A stretch of 64,000 nt of DNA from Laburnicola sp. R22_1 (GCA_014281115.1 JACONQ010000004.1:1116001-1180000), one strand, 5' to 3'; positions 44,600 to 57,985 are shown, numbered from the stretch's first letter. Notes: a model not told the origin generated them from the sequence alone. Numbers and translations: made by a program.

Positions 44600-45299
44600 C
44601 ACCCCCTTCAGGTTCGAACGCATATTTGAAGCTAATATTGGCTATAGGTCCCCCTCTACCTTTGTGTGGCAGCTGCATTTAGGTTAAGAACTAGTCTCTG
44701 TATTAGTGCAGTCCTAGGTAGGTAGCCGTCCGCTGTCGCAGTGTTGGTGGACCTCGCTCTATACTACAGGCGTCCCTAATAGTAGGACGTCTCCCAGAGC
44801 CAGTATTAAGATCCTTATTGCTTCGCGTTCTGTGCTAAGGTTAATGAGCCTTATAGGTAGAGCTTGATACATAATGCGAGCATGTTTGCTCTATGTATAA
44901 AGGTAAAATACAGCGTAAAGCTGAGTACATAATAGAGCTAAGTAAAGTGTAGGGGTACAGCGTAGAGCTGTGTATAGGATAGAGCTTAGTAAATATATAG
45001 CCTTGTTAAACCTGTAAAAACCACATAGGAGAAACCAGGAAGAGTACTATACTGTAGGGAAGCTTATTTAGAAGGAAATAGTTAAAAATAAAGAAGAGAA
45101 ACCCAGTTTTCGTGCTTCTGCCTAGGTAGCAGCTTAGTGAGGCCGTTAGCTAGTTGACAGCTTGTCTGGATGTATGAGAGGTTGATGTTATTAGATTAAG
45201 CTTCTTGGCATAGCCAGTGATGATGGATATCGACGTGCCGTACAGTAGTCTTAAGACAAGGCGTAGTAGAGGTGAGAAGCCGAATAGTCTGCTAATTGT

Positions 45300-48200
45300 C
45301 ACAGTATAGAAGGCGTTTATAATCTGAATTAAAGCTAATTTATTCAAAGACTCTCTACTACTAGATTAGTTCGGTGCCTACAGACGATGCGGCAACCAGC
45401 TCTGCTTCTGTAGTAGACTTGGTGATACAGCGTTGGAGTGTTGCTTTCCAGTCTATAGGTCCGCTAAATAGGAAGAAGATGTAGCCTTGTGAGCTCTTGC
45501 GTGTGATCTTATCATCGGCGTACGACGCATCTGTTGCTCCAAAGAACTCAGGCTAAGTCTGGTTGGCTATATAGACTGATTCGTTTGAGATAGAGGCTGT
45601 GTAGTAGAGAGCTCGATCTTTAGTGCCTAGTAGGTAGGCGATTGTCTAGTAGGCTGCGTTGAGATAACGTGAAGATGGATTTGTGAGAAACTTAGCTAGT
45701 TTAGAATAAGCTTTCAAGACATTAGGTTGGGTAGCTCTAGCTGCGTAGCCTATAGAGCCTACAAGCTAGGCATATCTGTGCTTAGTAAAGTCATTTGCCT
45801 GATCCTTGGACGGTAATAGCTCTTCTAGAGGTAGTGGGGTAGTTGGTAACTTTGTGTATGGCTTTGGTAAAGGATACTTCTGTGCCAGCTTCTCGATATA
45901 TGAAGCTTGTGATAGCCAGATAGAGCCATTCTTACGGTCTCTATGCGTTTGAATGCCACAGAACGTTTGAAGCTCTCCTAGAGATCGAATCTCATATCGG
46001 CGCAGGAGCTTCTGCTCGAATTCATGTAGTGCAGCCTTGTGGGCTGGTAGGCAGAGTACGACAATGTCATCTATATAGAAGAAGACTAGAAGCTTGTCAT
46101 TCTTCCATAGACAAGGAACGTCTTTGACTTCGCGTAGGCCTAGCTCAGTGAGCGTCTTAATAAGCTCTTAATACCAGAGTAGTGGTGAGGTCTTTAGGCC
46201 GTATAGAGCTCGACGTAGTCTCTATAGATAGTTAGGGTTAGAGAATTCTTCTGGTGAGTGACAATAGACTGGTGTTACGAGCTGAGCGTTTGTGAATGCG
46301 TTGATAGCATCATATTAACGGATTTCCATGTTAAAGTAGGCAGCTATAGCAACTAGAGCTCAGAATATTCGAACCGCTAGAGTGGCTGCGTAGGTATCCT
46401 TAGTAGTCGCCTGTAGATTGCCTTGTACGCAGATACGGGCCTTATATTTCGTAAGGTAGCTTTAATCATCAAGCTTATACTTAAAGACCCATATTAATGG
46501 AAGGACCTCTTAGTCTTGCGGGTTAAACTCCTGCCAGGTAATCCTCTTATACGTGCCTTTTTGCTTCACGTTGCTAATTTCTTGTTTCATAGCCTAGAGG
46601 AAGCCTTCCCTATATGGAGATGGCATTTTCATCACATCTCTATAGAGACGCGGCTTAGGAGGTAGCTTAGTGTAGTGAAATCGTGTTTTTAATGCTATAG
46701 CTAAGGCTGCTACGTATGCTGACCAGTATGTGCTAATAAAGAAGCTGCTACTCTTCTGAGATGGCTTTCTAGATCTTATTAACCCTTCAGGTAGTATATA
46801 AGACTGACGAAGGTTGCTATTAATTAGTTCTCGATTCTCTGCTTGGTTTGAGTCCATTCGTGAGACAGAATCTGATGTTTCACGTTTGCGCTTCTTTGAA
46901 GATGTGGATAGCAGTAGTAAGCTAGTTGGTGTAGCTGATAGTAAGCATGGTGAGTTGTTATGAGGTAAGCCCCGTAAGCTGCTGTGAACCTTAGTAGTCT
47001 CTGTTCGACTCGGTGTTAGAAGCTGCTAATAGTGACTTCTTGTCTGGTATTAGGTTGTTATTACTCTTTGCGTCAATTGGCTTTGCTCTATAATAGTAGC
47101 AGTCTGGCTAGACTAGTCTAGATCTAATATGAGCTCGTCTTTAGATAAATCTTCTATAGAGCTGTCTTGGCTGCGTATTGAAGGTAGTTGATACTCGTAG
47201 GCGAATTGCTCTAGCTTAGAGCCTTGTAGGAGCGGATCTGCTTCATTGTGTGGTTGATAGAAGAGGTCTTCTCGGAAGGTAACGTCTCTCACACAAATGA
47301 CTTTGCCTCCATAAGCTTGGCTTCTCGCCTTGGGCATCCAGATTTAGTAGATGTTTAACAAGTTGTAGCCAACTAGGTATCCTACTAAAGCTTAAGGACT
47401 AAGCTTGTCTGTTCGTGGTATCTGCTTGCGCAGTGCGTATGCTCGGCAGCTATAGACGCGTAGGTGAGCAATTGACGGTTTCTTGCCGTAGGCAATTTTG
47501 AATGGTGTTTTCCAGCCTAGTAATCGCGTGGGTGTGCGATTGAGCAGGTATGCTGCTGTGGGGTAGATCTCAGAGCCAAGTGCTAGAGGTAGGTTTGAGG
47601 TGATCCTTATTAAACGACTTCTCTCGATGAGACTCCTGCCTAAGCGCTCTACTGAGCCGTTCTGCTCTTTAGTGTGTGGAGCTCTAATCTGTAGCTTGAT
47701 GCCTTCTCTCTAATAGTAGTCTCTAGCAGAGTTGTCTGCCAGGCCATATCCTCGCTCATTGTTAGCAATGAGAAAGGTAACAGTTGTGTTAAATTCTCGT
47801 TTAATTGTTCGATCTAGTCGTCTAATAATAGATAGTAGCGTAGGCTTGTCTCGTCTAGGTATCGTGTAGACAAAATAGAACTTCGAGAATAGGTCAAACC
47901 CGTAGAAGATATATCGATCACCGTTATAGGCTCTTGTGTCAAGCTTAATTAGGTTAATAGCGATAGTTTCAAAGGCTTGGGTTGCCCCTATCTCATGGCC
48001 TATTTAACGCGAGATAATCTAATGTGCTTTGCTTTGTAGGCATTCTTCGCAGTTAACTGTTTGAGGAGCAGTTCTAGTAGCTGGCTGTATGCCTGTCACG
48101 TGACTTAACAGTTGGTCAATCGCATTATTACTTAGATGTCCTATAAGGACATGGAGCTGGGCCTTGCTTAGCGATCTTAATTTAGGCGGTAGGGCTGAGT

Positions 48201-49815
48201 ACTGTGGCCAACGTTAATGGGTAGCGAATGTTTGAAGCTAAGTAGATTGGGTAGATGGAGGATCAGTTTAATGGACTACTAGCCAGTGACCACCTAGCCT
48301 AGTAAGGCTAGCAATGTCTTCAACTCGTAACCCTAATAAGTTGGACCAATATAGAGTGTTTCTTCCTAAGTCAAAATAGACATTTAACAATAATAGTTGG
48401 GCTAGAGAGACTAGGCTTGTAAAGAAGCTTAGTATTAAGGCGACGCGCTTAAGCTTTGTCTTTCTCTATCCTTAAGGCGTTAATAGGAGTATCTCAACTT
48501 CTCCCTATGTCTAAATAGCCATCTCTGTGCCTTCTGCGAGGACAACATCGTCTGGCGATACAGAAGCCTTCCATTAGAACTTAGTAGGATTGTTGCAGAT
48601 GTAGATATTAGTGGCTGGATCTAGCGTCCATAAGTGGAGGAGTGGGAAGTGTTGTAGCGTTGGCCCGTTATTAAATGCTAATGAGTAGATAGCGTAGGCT
48701 TTATGGGGAAGGTTAGCTGCAGGTGCATCGCCTGCGTTGATTTCTATTAAATCAGATTCTGACCTGTGGCTCCCTTGAACCCTACGCTTCTTATAGCGCT
48801 AATTCTTTTCCCAAATCTTGTTTAGTATGCCTTTTGTATCCTTGGCTTCGTATTCAACTATCTTCTTAGCTTTTTCAGGGTTTTCAACGAATCCTCCTCT
48901 GCGCTGTGAGGTGTTGATGTACGGACACTGTCCCCAATAGTGTATATCCCCATAGAGACATGGCTTTGATGGCTTTGATGGCTTGTCCTAATGAGGTCTC
49001 TTTCTGTTGTTTTGTCTATATGGAGACTCCTCTTGATTCAATGTAGCTGCAAATGCTTCGCCTTAGATAGTTGATTTTGTTGCGGTCGTACGATAGTAGC
49101 GCAGGTATCCTGCTAGTAGTTTAGGTAGTGTTGGCTGGATAGAGTCGCTATCTGAGGCAGTTGAGATAGTTTCCGCGTTGAATACTGTAATGGCGATAGT
49201 AGCAGCGTAGCTAGGGTCAATCTGCCTAATAGCTCGAATGAGGTCCTTGTGAGGTTGGTAGCCATGCGTCTCTGGTAGCTTGAGTTATTTAGCCCTATTG
49301 TAGGCAGCAAGAAAGGTGCTACACTACTTCTCTAGATTCTCTCTACAAGCATGCAGTACTTTGGCAGTATTATAGGCTTTCTAGACCTGATATTCTCAAT
49401 TAGCTGTTGTAGGGCTGTAGAGCTCCTGTAGCATCTTGAGCTAATCGTGGAGGGACTTTTGGTCCTTAATTTGATAGACTAGGTCCTGAGTAATAGTGTT
49501 AGCTACGTGCGCTTTAATTTGGCCAATCTTATCTTTAGTTCGTCTGTATTCCTTAAGCTCCCTATAGTAGAGACTTATTTCCTAATTGTACTGCGCTCGA
49601 GCTTTAGTAGTAGGTTCTGTCGCTGGCAATCCGTCTTCATTAACAGTTTGAAGCTGGGCAGGTTGCTAAGGCTTGCTAAGCGTCGATGGGGGTGACAGAT
49701 CTGGATTAATATATCCCCATACGTCTCCAGCCTCTGCGAGCCTTTTAACAGTATAGATCCATAGTTCCCAGTTGTGTGGACTGTGAAGGATGATCGAAGA
49801 GCTGGCCTTTGACAT
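45300..49815 (-). pseudogene. Copia N gag-pol polyprotein, broken
   Basis: The frame probably starts at ATG near 49815 (minus; 'MSKASSSIILHSPHNWELW'). The gag part runs to the knuckle near 48950. Integrase occupies about 48200-47400; the segment 47337-47113 (74 codons) and 46857-46594 (87 codons, 'PPKPRLYRDVMKMPSPYREG', a typical Copia linker before RT) are the longest open pieces. RT spans about 46600-45900, RNase H to about 45350. Stops are mostly TAA/TAG, consistent with mild RIP. Start and end are approximate. Confidence 0.75.
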
Positions 49816-49886
49816 GGTAAGATAGAGTAGGCTCGATTAATGGATAGGTAGGTAGGGAGTTAATGTATGTATATGAGTGCGGATTA

Positions 49887-49901
49887 GGCCAGGCTCATAA
49901 C
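49887..49901 (-). other. Primer-binding site of Copia N (half initiator tRNA-Met type)
   Basis: On the minus strand, right after the LTR end TTACA, the sequence is gttatgagcctggcc. Its first ten bases are the exact complement of GGCTCATAAC, the anticodon stem-loop of initiator tRNA-Met. This is the half-tRNA priming site known from Drosophila copia (hemivirus group). Confidence 0.72.
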
Positions 49902-50070
49902 TGTAAGCAGTTGGGTAGTATGTGTAGAAAGTGTATATTGTAGAAGTATCTGTGTTCAGATGTGTATATGCCTGTGTATCGTACATGGAGTGATTAGAGG
50001 CTCGTATATAGTAGGCGAGCTGACTCATGAGACTAATGTCGTCATGTGACATAGCTCTAGGCTGCTTACA
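49902..50070 (-). repeat. 5' LTR of Copia N
   Basis: 169 bp; see 44431-44599. Confidence 0.93.
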
Positions 50071-51486
50071 GGATACCTATGCCGCAACACTCGCAGGTAG
50101 ATTATTTCGCCTGCTTATGTTAATAGCGGCTTGGTTTGACCTAGAGCTAAGCTAGTATGACGTTACTAACGCCTTCGTCCACGCAAACCTGGATAGAGAA
50201 ATCTATATATGGATGCCCTGAGGTTATACCCAAAGAGGCACTATCCTATAGTTGCACAAGGCACTATATGGCTTATGTATCTCACCACTACTATGGCAGA
50301 GAGAATTTACTAGTGCGCTTAAGGATCTCAGTTTTACCGCAGTCCCGCACGAACCTTGCTGTATAATCAAAGACAGCATCATTATCTTCTTCTATGTAGA
50401 CGACCTCATCGTTGTATACTTAAAAGATTAAAAGCACGCTGCCAATGTAGTAATGAAAAAAATAGGTATAAAGTTCACCCTGACTGGTGGTAACAATCTA
50501 TAGTGGTTCCTAGGCATTAAAGTTGTTAGAGACCGTGCTAATAGGCAACTCTGGTTATCACAGAGGTCCTATATAGACAAGATTAGTTGTCTAATTAACT
50601 AACGCGACCTTAAACACGATACCCTAATATTAGTAGTTAAACTGTTACCTTAAGAAGGACTCGCTATAATGGCAGAGATTAATTGGTACTAGTGAAAGGT
50701 GGGATTAATCCTCTACGCTGCAGTAACTATGCGCCTGGATATAGCTTTTGCAAGCTCCTAATTATCGCGCTTCCTTTTAAACCCTAGCGACGACTATTAC
50801 AACGCCACTAACTGCGTACTGCTATACCTATTATCCACCCAATTACTAGGGCTACGATTTGGAGGAGCAGACACTTATAAGGTTGTGAGCGATGCGTTGT
50901 TTGCAGACAACACCCTTGATAGAAAGAGCTTATAGGGGTATATTATTAAATTGTTTAGTGGCCTTATTGCCTAGAAGGCAAACAAACAAGACACTGTTAC
51001 TACTTTGACAACTAAAGCTAAGTTGCTAGCACTTTTACAAGTTGCAAAAGAGGCACTGTTTACAGCTTGGTTAATTAATAAACTTAAGATTAAACTATCG
51101 CTATTAACAATTACTATTAATTGCGACAACTAACAAACTATTTAACTTGTTACTAAGGAAATCGCCAAATTGCAAACTAAGCTTAGGCATGTTAACATAC
51201 ATAATTATTGGCTTTGATAAGAAGTAGTACGTGGAGCTATCAAAGTTTAGTACCAGCAATTAAAAGAAATGGCAGTAGATAGTCTTATAAAAGCTCTGCC
51301 AGCCGCCACATAGACTAAGTTCTTGAATTAACTAGGACTTAAAGATGTTAGGGGAAGGATTACCAACCAAGAGGCCGACCTTAACGAGTTAGAAGATAGG
51401 ATGGAAGCTTTTGAACTATAAGTAATAGTACAACTGCGCAAGAGATAGTTTAGCTTGGCCCTCTGAGGATTTAAGCTGAGGGGGTG

Positions 51487-51804
51487 TGTTAGATATTAGG
51501 TCACTGGAAATCACTGTGATTTCACTGTGAAATCTAGTAGTCACGTGCGTCCGATCATATGGTCTCCTTATAACGACAGTTAGTGTAACTTACAGTGATT
51601 TTACTATGAGATTACTGTGAAATACACAAAGGAGACTGGCGTACTACTGTTACACTACTTCGCACTATTACTAGTGCGTCTTAGCGCTAGATAGATATTG
51701 CGTACGATAGCTGAGCTTCTCTGATAGAGATCACTCGACAATCAATTCATTATTAAATCCATTACTTTCATCTCATCTCATTAAAGATACTTACGTATCT
51801 GACA
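51487..51804 (+). repeat. 3' LTR of Copia E
   Basis: 318 bp; TGTTAGATATTAGG...CGTATCTGACA, followed by CCTAG. Confidence 0.93.
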
Positions 51805-52835
51805 CCTAGGCAGCGCGAAGGTTAATGGGTATATAATTCTCTAGAGCACTAGGTTACTTAAAGTTAACGCTCTTATACTACTTAATGCGTAGCTTAAGCT
51901 TATAGAGTAGTGTTTTAAAGACTAGGATAACTAAGTAAAGCGCGCTAAACCTACCTAACTTACTATGACTTTTAAGCTGCTTTGTAGTATCTTTAAGCGG
52001 CTTAAGCGCGTTAATATACTCTGTAATTACTACCTAGTCTACGCTGTTTAGGCTGTCTAATTATATTTATTTTAGCAGGTTAGGGAGCTTATTGCTGCGT
52101 CTTTTAGCAATATTATTAAGGTTGTACGTATGCTATAGGTAGTAGTTAGCGTAGTTACTAATAGTGTGCTATAGCTTAGCAGCGCGTTTAAAATAGCTAT
52201 AGTACGAGTTTTAGCGCGTAATAACTGCCTTAATAGGCTCTAATATTAATTTCTTTTTATGTGTTAGTAGCTCTATATTAGCGAGACGCTAAAAGTAGTT
52301 AAACTTATTATATTGCTAAGGCGTTTATATATAGTTAATTATATTAATAAGTACGCCTAAAGGGCTATCTTTACGCTATTCTACTATTAGTTACTTTTTA
52401 TCTCTTAGCTCTATTGCATTATTATTGTATAAGTTAGAATTCTTGCTAAAAATAATAGCCTAGGCAATAAGATTAATTGTATATAGACTATAGTAGAGGT
52501 AGTAGTAAGAGGTAGTAAAGCTGTACTAACTAGCAAGATAGCTAACTATAGTATTATTAGTATAGGCATTATTAAGCACAAAGTAGTCTAGTTTTAATAG
52601 ACCTATTCTAAACTTCTATAGTATTTAAGTAATAACCTTAGTAATTTTCTTACTAGTATGGGCGCCCGCTAGCTGCGACAGCGCTATAGGTAAGTCTACT
52701 AGCTTGCCTAATATATTAGTATAGTGAGCTATAACTCTAAAAAAGCCGCGCTTGCCTTTCTTTATTGTCTAACTATTAAAGCTAATATAGATCTTACTTC
52801 TTAATTTAGATAGCGCTATAATAACTTTTAGTAGC

Positions 52836-53021
52836 TGTCAGATATGCAGCTGTTAGATAGAACAAGCGCGTTGAGGTTGGATCTGTATAATAAAGCAGGG
52901 ACCACCTGGCTTAGCACACTAGCAAAGAAGTCAGAACCAGCCAAACACGGTAGACACGAACACAATACAATCATCATTATCTATCAAGGCGCATTATCGC
53001 ATTTAACCATTAAATCTAACA
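52836..53021 (+). repeat. 5' LTR of Copia G
   Basis: 186 bp. Compared with the 175-bp LTR of D it carries extra sequence at the start, so that TGTTAGATA appears twice within the first 25 bases. Confidence 0.92.
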
Positions 53022-53040
53022 ATTAAGAGTCTTACTACCT
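53022..53040 (+). other. Primer-binding site of Copia G (half tRNA-Lys type)
   Basis: attaagagtcttactacct; the family site with two RIP-type changes. Confidence 0.68.
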
Positions 53041-56000
53041 TAATCGATACTAAAATGGCTGCACTACCCCAGCGTGACCCGACGGTAACCCTTCAAGACC
53101 ACACTAACTACAGGGCATGGATAATACAGCTCTAGTCTAGATGCGTCGCATATCGCATCTGGCTAAAAGTTAATTCTACGTCGAATATCCTAATGAAACC
53201 TAAACCTATAGCCCTAAGGGCGCCGCTAATTAATAGGTATACTCTAGTAGCGAACGTCAGTATCCCAACAAGGCAGTCCAAACTATTAGCAGCAGGACTT
53301 AAGGCGTTTAAAGAAGATCTTAAGTATTACAAGATTCTTGCCGAGCAGTATAAGAACAATTAACATGATTTTAAAAAGGAGCAAACAAGCCTCTAGCAAA
53401 TCATTGTTTATATTCAGGCTACTATTAGCCCACATCTTCAGCGCACTTGCTGCCTCCCAGATCAACCACTAAGACAGTGGATTACGAACCTCAAAGCCAC
53501 AGTTAGCGTTAACGAACAATTCGAGAGAGAACAAGCCCGCGACCAATACCTTACATCCCTCAGACTAATAAGAAACGCGTTAAATTAGGACACATAGCTT
53601 ACTAAATATAATTAAGCAGCTATAGAAGCGGAGACAAGCAATGTCCCTAAGATAACACAGATTAATATGATTACAAAGGACTTTCTAACTGCTGTAAACA
53701 AAGTTGCGCCTAATTAGTCTACAACCTTTTAGGATAGCGGACGGTTCACACCTGGCATAAATTAGAAAGAAATAATAAAGCGCTTCCAAGAGCATATAAT
53801 ATTAAATCATCCAACCCCTCGAACAGGGAAGCACAAGGCCGCATTTGTGGCAGATAACTCATTATACCTCGCTAAAAGTGGGAAAACTACCTAGGGCATT
53901 GATGCCGAAGCAGCACCATCTAGAAAATAGGGCAGACCCCAATATTAACGTGATGACTGAAAAGATAATAAGAACTTATCCTTAGTCCAAAAACCTGCAA
54001 AAATAGGAGGCGCTAAATGTCCTGTGTGTGGACATCGCTATGGACTCTGGGATTGCTTCTATATTAATGCAGACAAAGCTCCTAAGTAGTGGAAACTAAA
54101 TAAGAAGATCGAAGAACTCGTCGCATTAAAGCGCGAGCACGATCCCGAATTTTAAGGACTGCTAAGAGAACAAAGCAGACCAAGATTAAAAACACTAAAC
54201 ATCAAACAATCGCACACGCCCACACCTAAGATCCTCGAGTCCCCTAAGGACTAACTAGAGGGACAGAGAATATTAAACGTTAACGCTGCGTTTACATTAG
54301 CGCCAATAGAAACAGAAGTGTCTAATTACCCGCTAAAGCGCTCGTTTATTCTTAATTTAGGATCAACTTGCCACATTATAAACAACCCCAACCATATCTA
54401 TAACTTTCGTCTACCTACATCCGAAGATTATATATGGGCTGGCAATACAAAGATATGGATAAAAGGCTACGGCTCTGTTAACTTAACACTAAGAGGCTAA
54501 CATAGAACAACTATGTTAGTTCTACATAATGTGGCTATCTATCCAGACCTCCTGTGCAACCTAGTCTCCTTTTAACTACTAAGGCATAGAGGAATCTGGT
54601 GGGATACGCAAACGGACCCAACTACGCTAAAAGGACTAGACAATAAGGTTATTAGAAAACTATCCGAGATATATAGTCAATGGGTACTTAAGTATAATTC
54701 GCTACCACCTACTTTATATTATATCCGCAAGAATACATTACGAATAAAAGGAGCACTATAAAGGGCCTTAGCCAAATTATGGCACAAGAGACTAGGACAC
54801 CCTAGACTAGCAGCTATCGAACATCTTGTGCAGCAAGCTAAAGGGATGCGAGTTAAGGGAGTTATAATAGTTTAATGCGACTCCTATAGGAAAGCAAAGA
54901 TCTGGCGACAAATTAGCCAAGCACCGCAAATCAACAATAAAGGACCAGGAGAAAGACTAGCTATTGACTTTTATGCCTACAAGACGCAAAGTAGCACTAG
55001 CGAAAGGAGCCAGATGCTTGTTACTAACAGGTACTCAGGCCTGCAATGGGACTTTTATTTTAAAGACAATTAACTAGCAAAGTCGGTTATTAAAGTTCTA
55101 TTAAACTTCTTTCTCTTCCTTAAAAACCATTATAATATTACGGTCAAGGTTATTAAAGCGGACAACAAGATCACAATGGTAAAACTGGAAATCGAGCGCT
55201 AGTTAGCATCATAAGGAATTACTATTGAGCCTTTCGCCCTAGATACACAAGCTTAAAATGGAGGTGCCGAACGCTTAGGGGGTGTGAATAAAGAGAAATC
55301 GCGCGCGATGCGTCTCGATGCCAACCTACCCTGAGAACTATGGCCCGAAGTCACAAGAGCTGCAGTATACCTCTATAATCGAACACCGAATTATGCGAAC
55401 AACTAGAAAACGCCATATAAGATATTCTTCACACAAGTTGCTCTAAACAACAGAGTAGTCACCTTAATTAAGAAACCTAACCTTGCTTACCTCAAAGCGT
55501 ATGGCTGCAAAGCGTTCGCAATAACAGATAATACACATCAAGGTAAATTAAGGCTATAACGCCTAGACCTAAAGGCTTAGATTAGTTACCTAGTAGAATA
55601 CTAGTCCTTAAACATCTATCGAATTTGGATACCGTCACTTGCTAAGGTAATAAGCACCCACGATATTATCTTCGACAAACAAACTGTCTTTAGTGGCAAA
55701 ACTAAGGACCTTATAAATAACCTTATACATAGTACACTGGAGGAAATTGCCACATACGTAAGAACGATCAAACTCCTAATACTAAGTCATTAACCAGAGA
55801 CAGAGTCCTTCTATGAAGACGATACTGTTAGAGGCTCATCAAATCCCCAAGGCAAAGTAGACCCACCAGGCTACTACTAAGGAGTAAAGATTAGGAACAA
55901 CTATCCAACTCCTCTAACTACACTACTACCTGCGGCATTACTTGCGCAGTTAATGGCTGGAAATAAATTAGAAATAAGCCTAAAAGGGTCATCCAAAACT

Positions 56001-57799
56001 GTCCCCTAGGCAGCCGCCTTTATAGCAGGAACTTAAGCTGGCCACGTTGGGAAATACAGAGGGGATATTATAGACAAGACTAAGATAATAAGAACGCTCG
56101 CTAAAGGCTTAAAGCCCTATCGAAGTCAACTCCCACCTCTGCCAACGTGCCGTACCAAGCTTAAGGATCACCTGATAGGCGAATTGTTTAAAGAAGCAGA
56201 GCAGGATTACCTCGCAAGCCACAAACAAATGAAATTATGGTTAGAAATACTAATAAAGAAGATTAAACTGATAGGACAGCAGATCCTTAACTATATGTGG
56301 GTATACACCTACAAGCTTAATAAACACCATCGCTTGCTAAAGTGCAAGGCACAGCTAGTCGTCTAGGGCAATCAATAATAGAATATTACCTCTTAAGACA
56401 CTTATGCAGCCACGCTTGCTAGCAGGTTATTTCGAATGCTAGTGGCAATAGCAGCTCACTATAATATAGAGCTCGAGCAATACGATATTACAAACGCTTT
56501 CGTCTATGCAAGTATAGACTAAGAGATATACATGAGAATGCCCCGTGGCTATTAGAAGCCTAGAACAATACTTTAAGTTAACAAGGCTTTATATGGTCTT
56601 TGGATCTCACCACTCCTCTGGCAGAAAGAGTTTACCTCAACACTTAAAGCTCTAGGTTTCTAGACAGTGCCTTACAAGCCATGCTGCCTTCTTAAAGACG
56701 GAATTATCGTCTTCTTCTATGTCGACGATATTATCTTAGCTTTTTATAAGCAAAAAGAGGAAGAAGCCTAACAAGCGATTAAGCGCCTATAAGAAAAATA
56801 CACCTTAAGTGGAGAAAACGACCTTTAGTAGTTCCTTAGCGTAGAGATTATTAGAGATCGAAAGACTAGGACAATTTAACTCTCTCAGGCTGCCTACTTA
56901 GACAAGATCAGTCGATTAGTTAACAAGAGGGATATTCGACACAACACCCCAATGGCAGCTATTAAGCTAAAACCACAAGATAGCTTAGCGACACCCTTAG
57001 AAATTAACAAATACTAACGCAAGATTGGATCGCTTCTATTCGCAGTAGTAACAACTCAACTAGACATAGCCTTTGCAACCTCAAGGCTAGCTTAATTCCT
57101 ATTAAATCTGGGCTTAGAACATCACAATGCCGCTAATTAAGTACTACTATACTTATTAAGCACTAGATGGAGAGCACTGTAGCTCAGAGAAGGCAACTGC
57201 CTTTAAGTAGCCAGCGATGCCTCATTTGCTAACAACACACTAGACAAAAAGAGCTTGTAAGGATACACTATTAAGCTATTTAATAAACTTATTGCCTAGA
57301 AAGCAAGCAAACAAGAGACTGTCACAACTTCGACAACTAAAGCAGAGCTTCTCGCCTTATCGCAAGTGGCCAAGGAAGCAATCTTTATATTAAGACTACT
57401 AGACGAACTGCAGATTAAACTGCGCTCATTATTAATTACTGTCCAATGCAATAATAAGCAAACTATTCGACTAGTCACTAAGGAGATATCTAGGCTTCAG
57501 ACTAAACTACGACACGTTGACATTCACAATCACTAGTTAAGACAGGAAGTCTCTACTAGAAAGATTAAGGTGGAGTACGTACAATCGGCAGAAATAATCG
57601 CCAACAGCTTTACGAAGGTCCTCCCAGTCAATAAGTGGAAAGGGTTCCTAACCCAACTTGGGCTGGTTGAGATAACAGAACGCAAAGTAGCGAATAAAGC
57701 ACCTCTTAAGGAAATTCAAGGGCACCTTAATAACCTTACTTTAGAATAATAGACTGCTAAATAGTTTAGCTTGCAAGGATCTTCTAAGCTAAGGGGGTG

Positions 57800-57985
57800 T
57801 GTTAGATATGCAGCTATTAGATAGAACAAGCGCGTTGAGGTTGGATCTGTACAATAAAGCAGGGACCACCTGGCTTGGCACACTAGCGAAGAAGTCAGAA
57901 CCAGCTGAACACGGTGAACACGAACACAATACAATTATTATTATCTATCAAGGCGCATCATCGCATTCAACCATTAAATCTAACA
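57800..57985 (+). repeat. 3' LTR of Copia G
   Basis: 186 bp; followed by the target duplication GTAGC. Confidence 0.92.

Larger units (their letters stand above)
44431..50070 (-). mobile_element. Ty1/Copia retrotransposon N, different lineage, nested in Copia E
   Basis: 5640 bp with 169-bp LTRs (44431-44599, 49902-50070; TGTAAGCAG...GCTTACA) and target duplication GGATA (44426-44430, 50071-50075). The purine tract 'gaagggggtg' (minus strand) abuts the left LTR and the primer-binding site abuts the right one. Minus-strand coding marks are a gag knuckle region 'PCLYGDIHYWGQC' near 48950, an integrase finger 'CEECLQSKAH' near 48040, an integrase-RT linker at 47337-47113 ('GGKVICVRDVTFRE'), the RT box 'FFYIDDIVV' near 46080 (YIDD intact) and RNase H remains at 45700-45400. 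It is GC-richer and less RIP-damaged than its host, but still has many stops. Confidence 0.93.
40984..51420 (+). pseudogene. Copia E gag-pol polyprotein, RIP-broken and split
   Basis: Gag starts at ATG 40984 (MSLLTLRDPIV, 62 codons before the first stop). The open stretch at 41859-42059 holds the knuckle 'CPACEQRHSLKDC'. The protease site is near 42340 ('LNSSTTCYI', DSG damaged). The integrase finger and core lie about 42780-43360, ending 'GGVIKEKSRAMRLDANL'. The RT begins near 44300 and is cut at 44430 by Copia N. It resumes at 50071 ('TYAATLAGRLFRLL'), with 'FFYVDDLIVVY' near 50390 preserving the YVDD box. RNase H lies about 50760-51110. The final stop is near 51420. Nearly all stops are TAG/TAA. 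Confidence 0.87.
40629..51804 (+). mobile_element. Ty1/Copia retrotransposon E (hosts Copia N)
   Basis: 318-bp LTRs (40629-40946, 51487-51804) and target duplication CCTAG (40624-40628, 51805-51809). Primer-binding site at 40947, purine tract 'taagctgagggggtg' before 51487. It is inserted in hAT F and split within its RT by Copia N (44431-50070). Same family as A. Coding order is gag, protease, integrase, RT, RNase H. Mutation is moderate: LTRs still keep their palindromic motifs. Confidence 0.95.
52836..57985 (+). mobile_element. Ty1/Copia retrotransposon G (relative of D)
   Basis: 5150 bp with 186-bp LTRs (52836-53021, 57800-57985) and target duplication GTAGC (52831-52835, 57986-57990), inserted in hAT F. 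Primer-binding site at 53022, purine tract 'taagctaagggggtg' before 57800. Gag ATG is at 53055 (MAALPQRDPTV), with the knuckle near 54016 'CPVCGHRYGLWDC' (His to Tyr). The protease site is in the open stretch 54318-54500 ('LNLGSTCHI'). Integrase ends with 'GGVNKEKSRAMRLDANL' near 55278. The RT box near 56715 is 'FFYVDDIILA' (intact), and RNase H is near 57200-57400. It is less mutated than D, but still without a usable frame. Confidence 0.94.

Noticed and set aside
44431..50070. Copia N as an active element
   Set aside because: LTRs and the RT box are good, but no long open frame remains in gag-pol.
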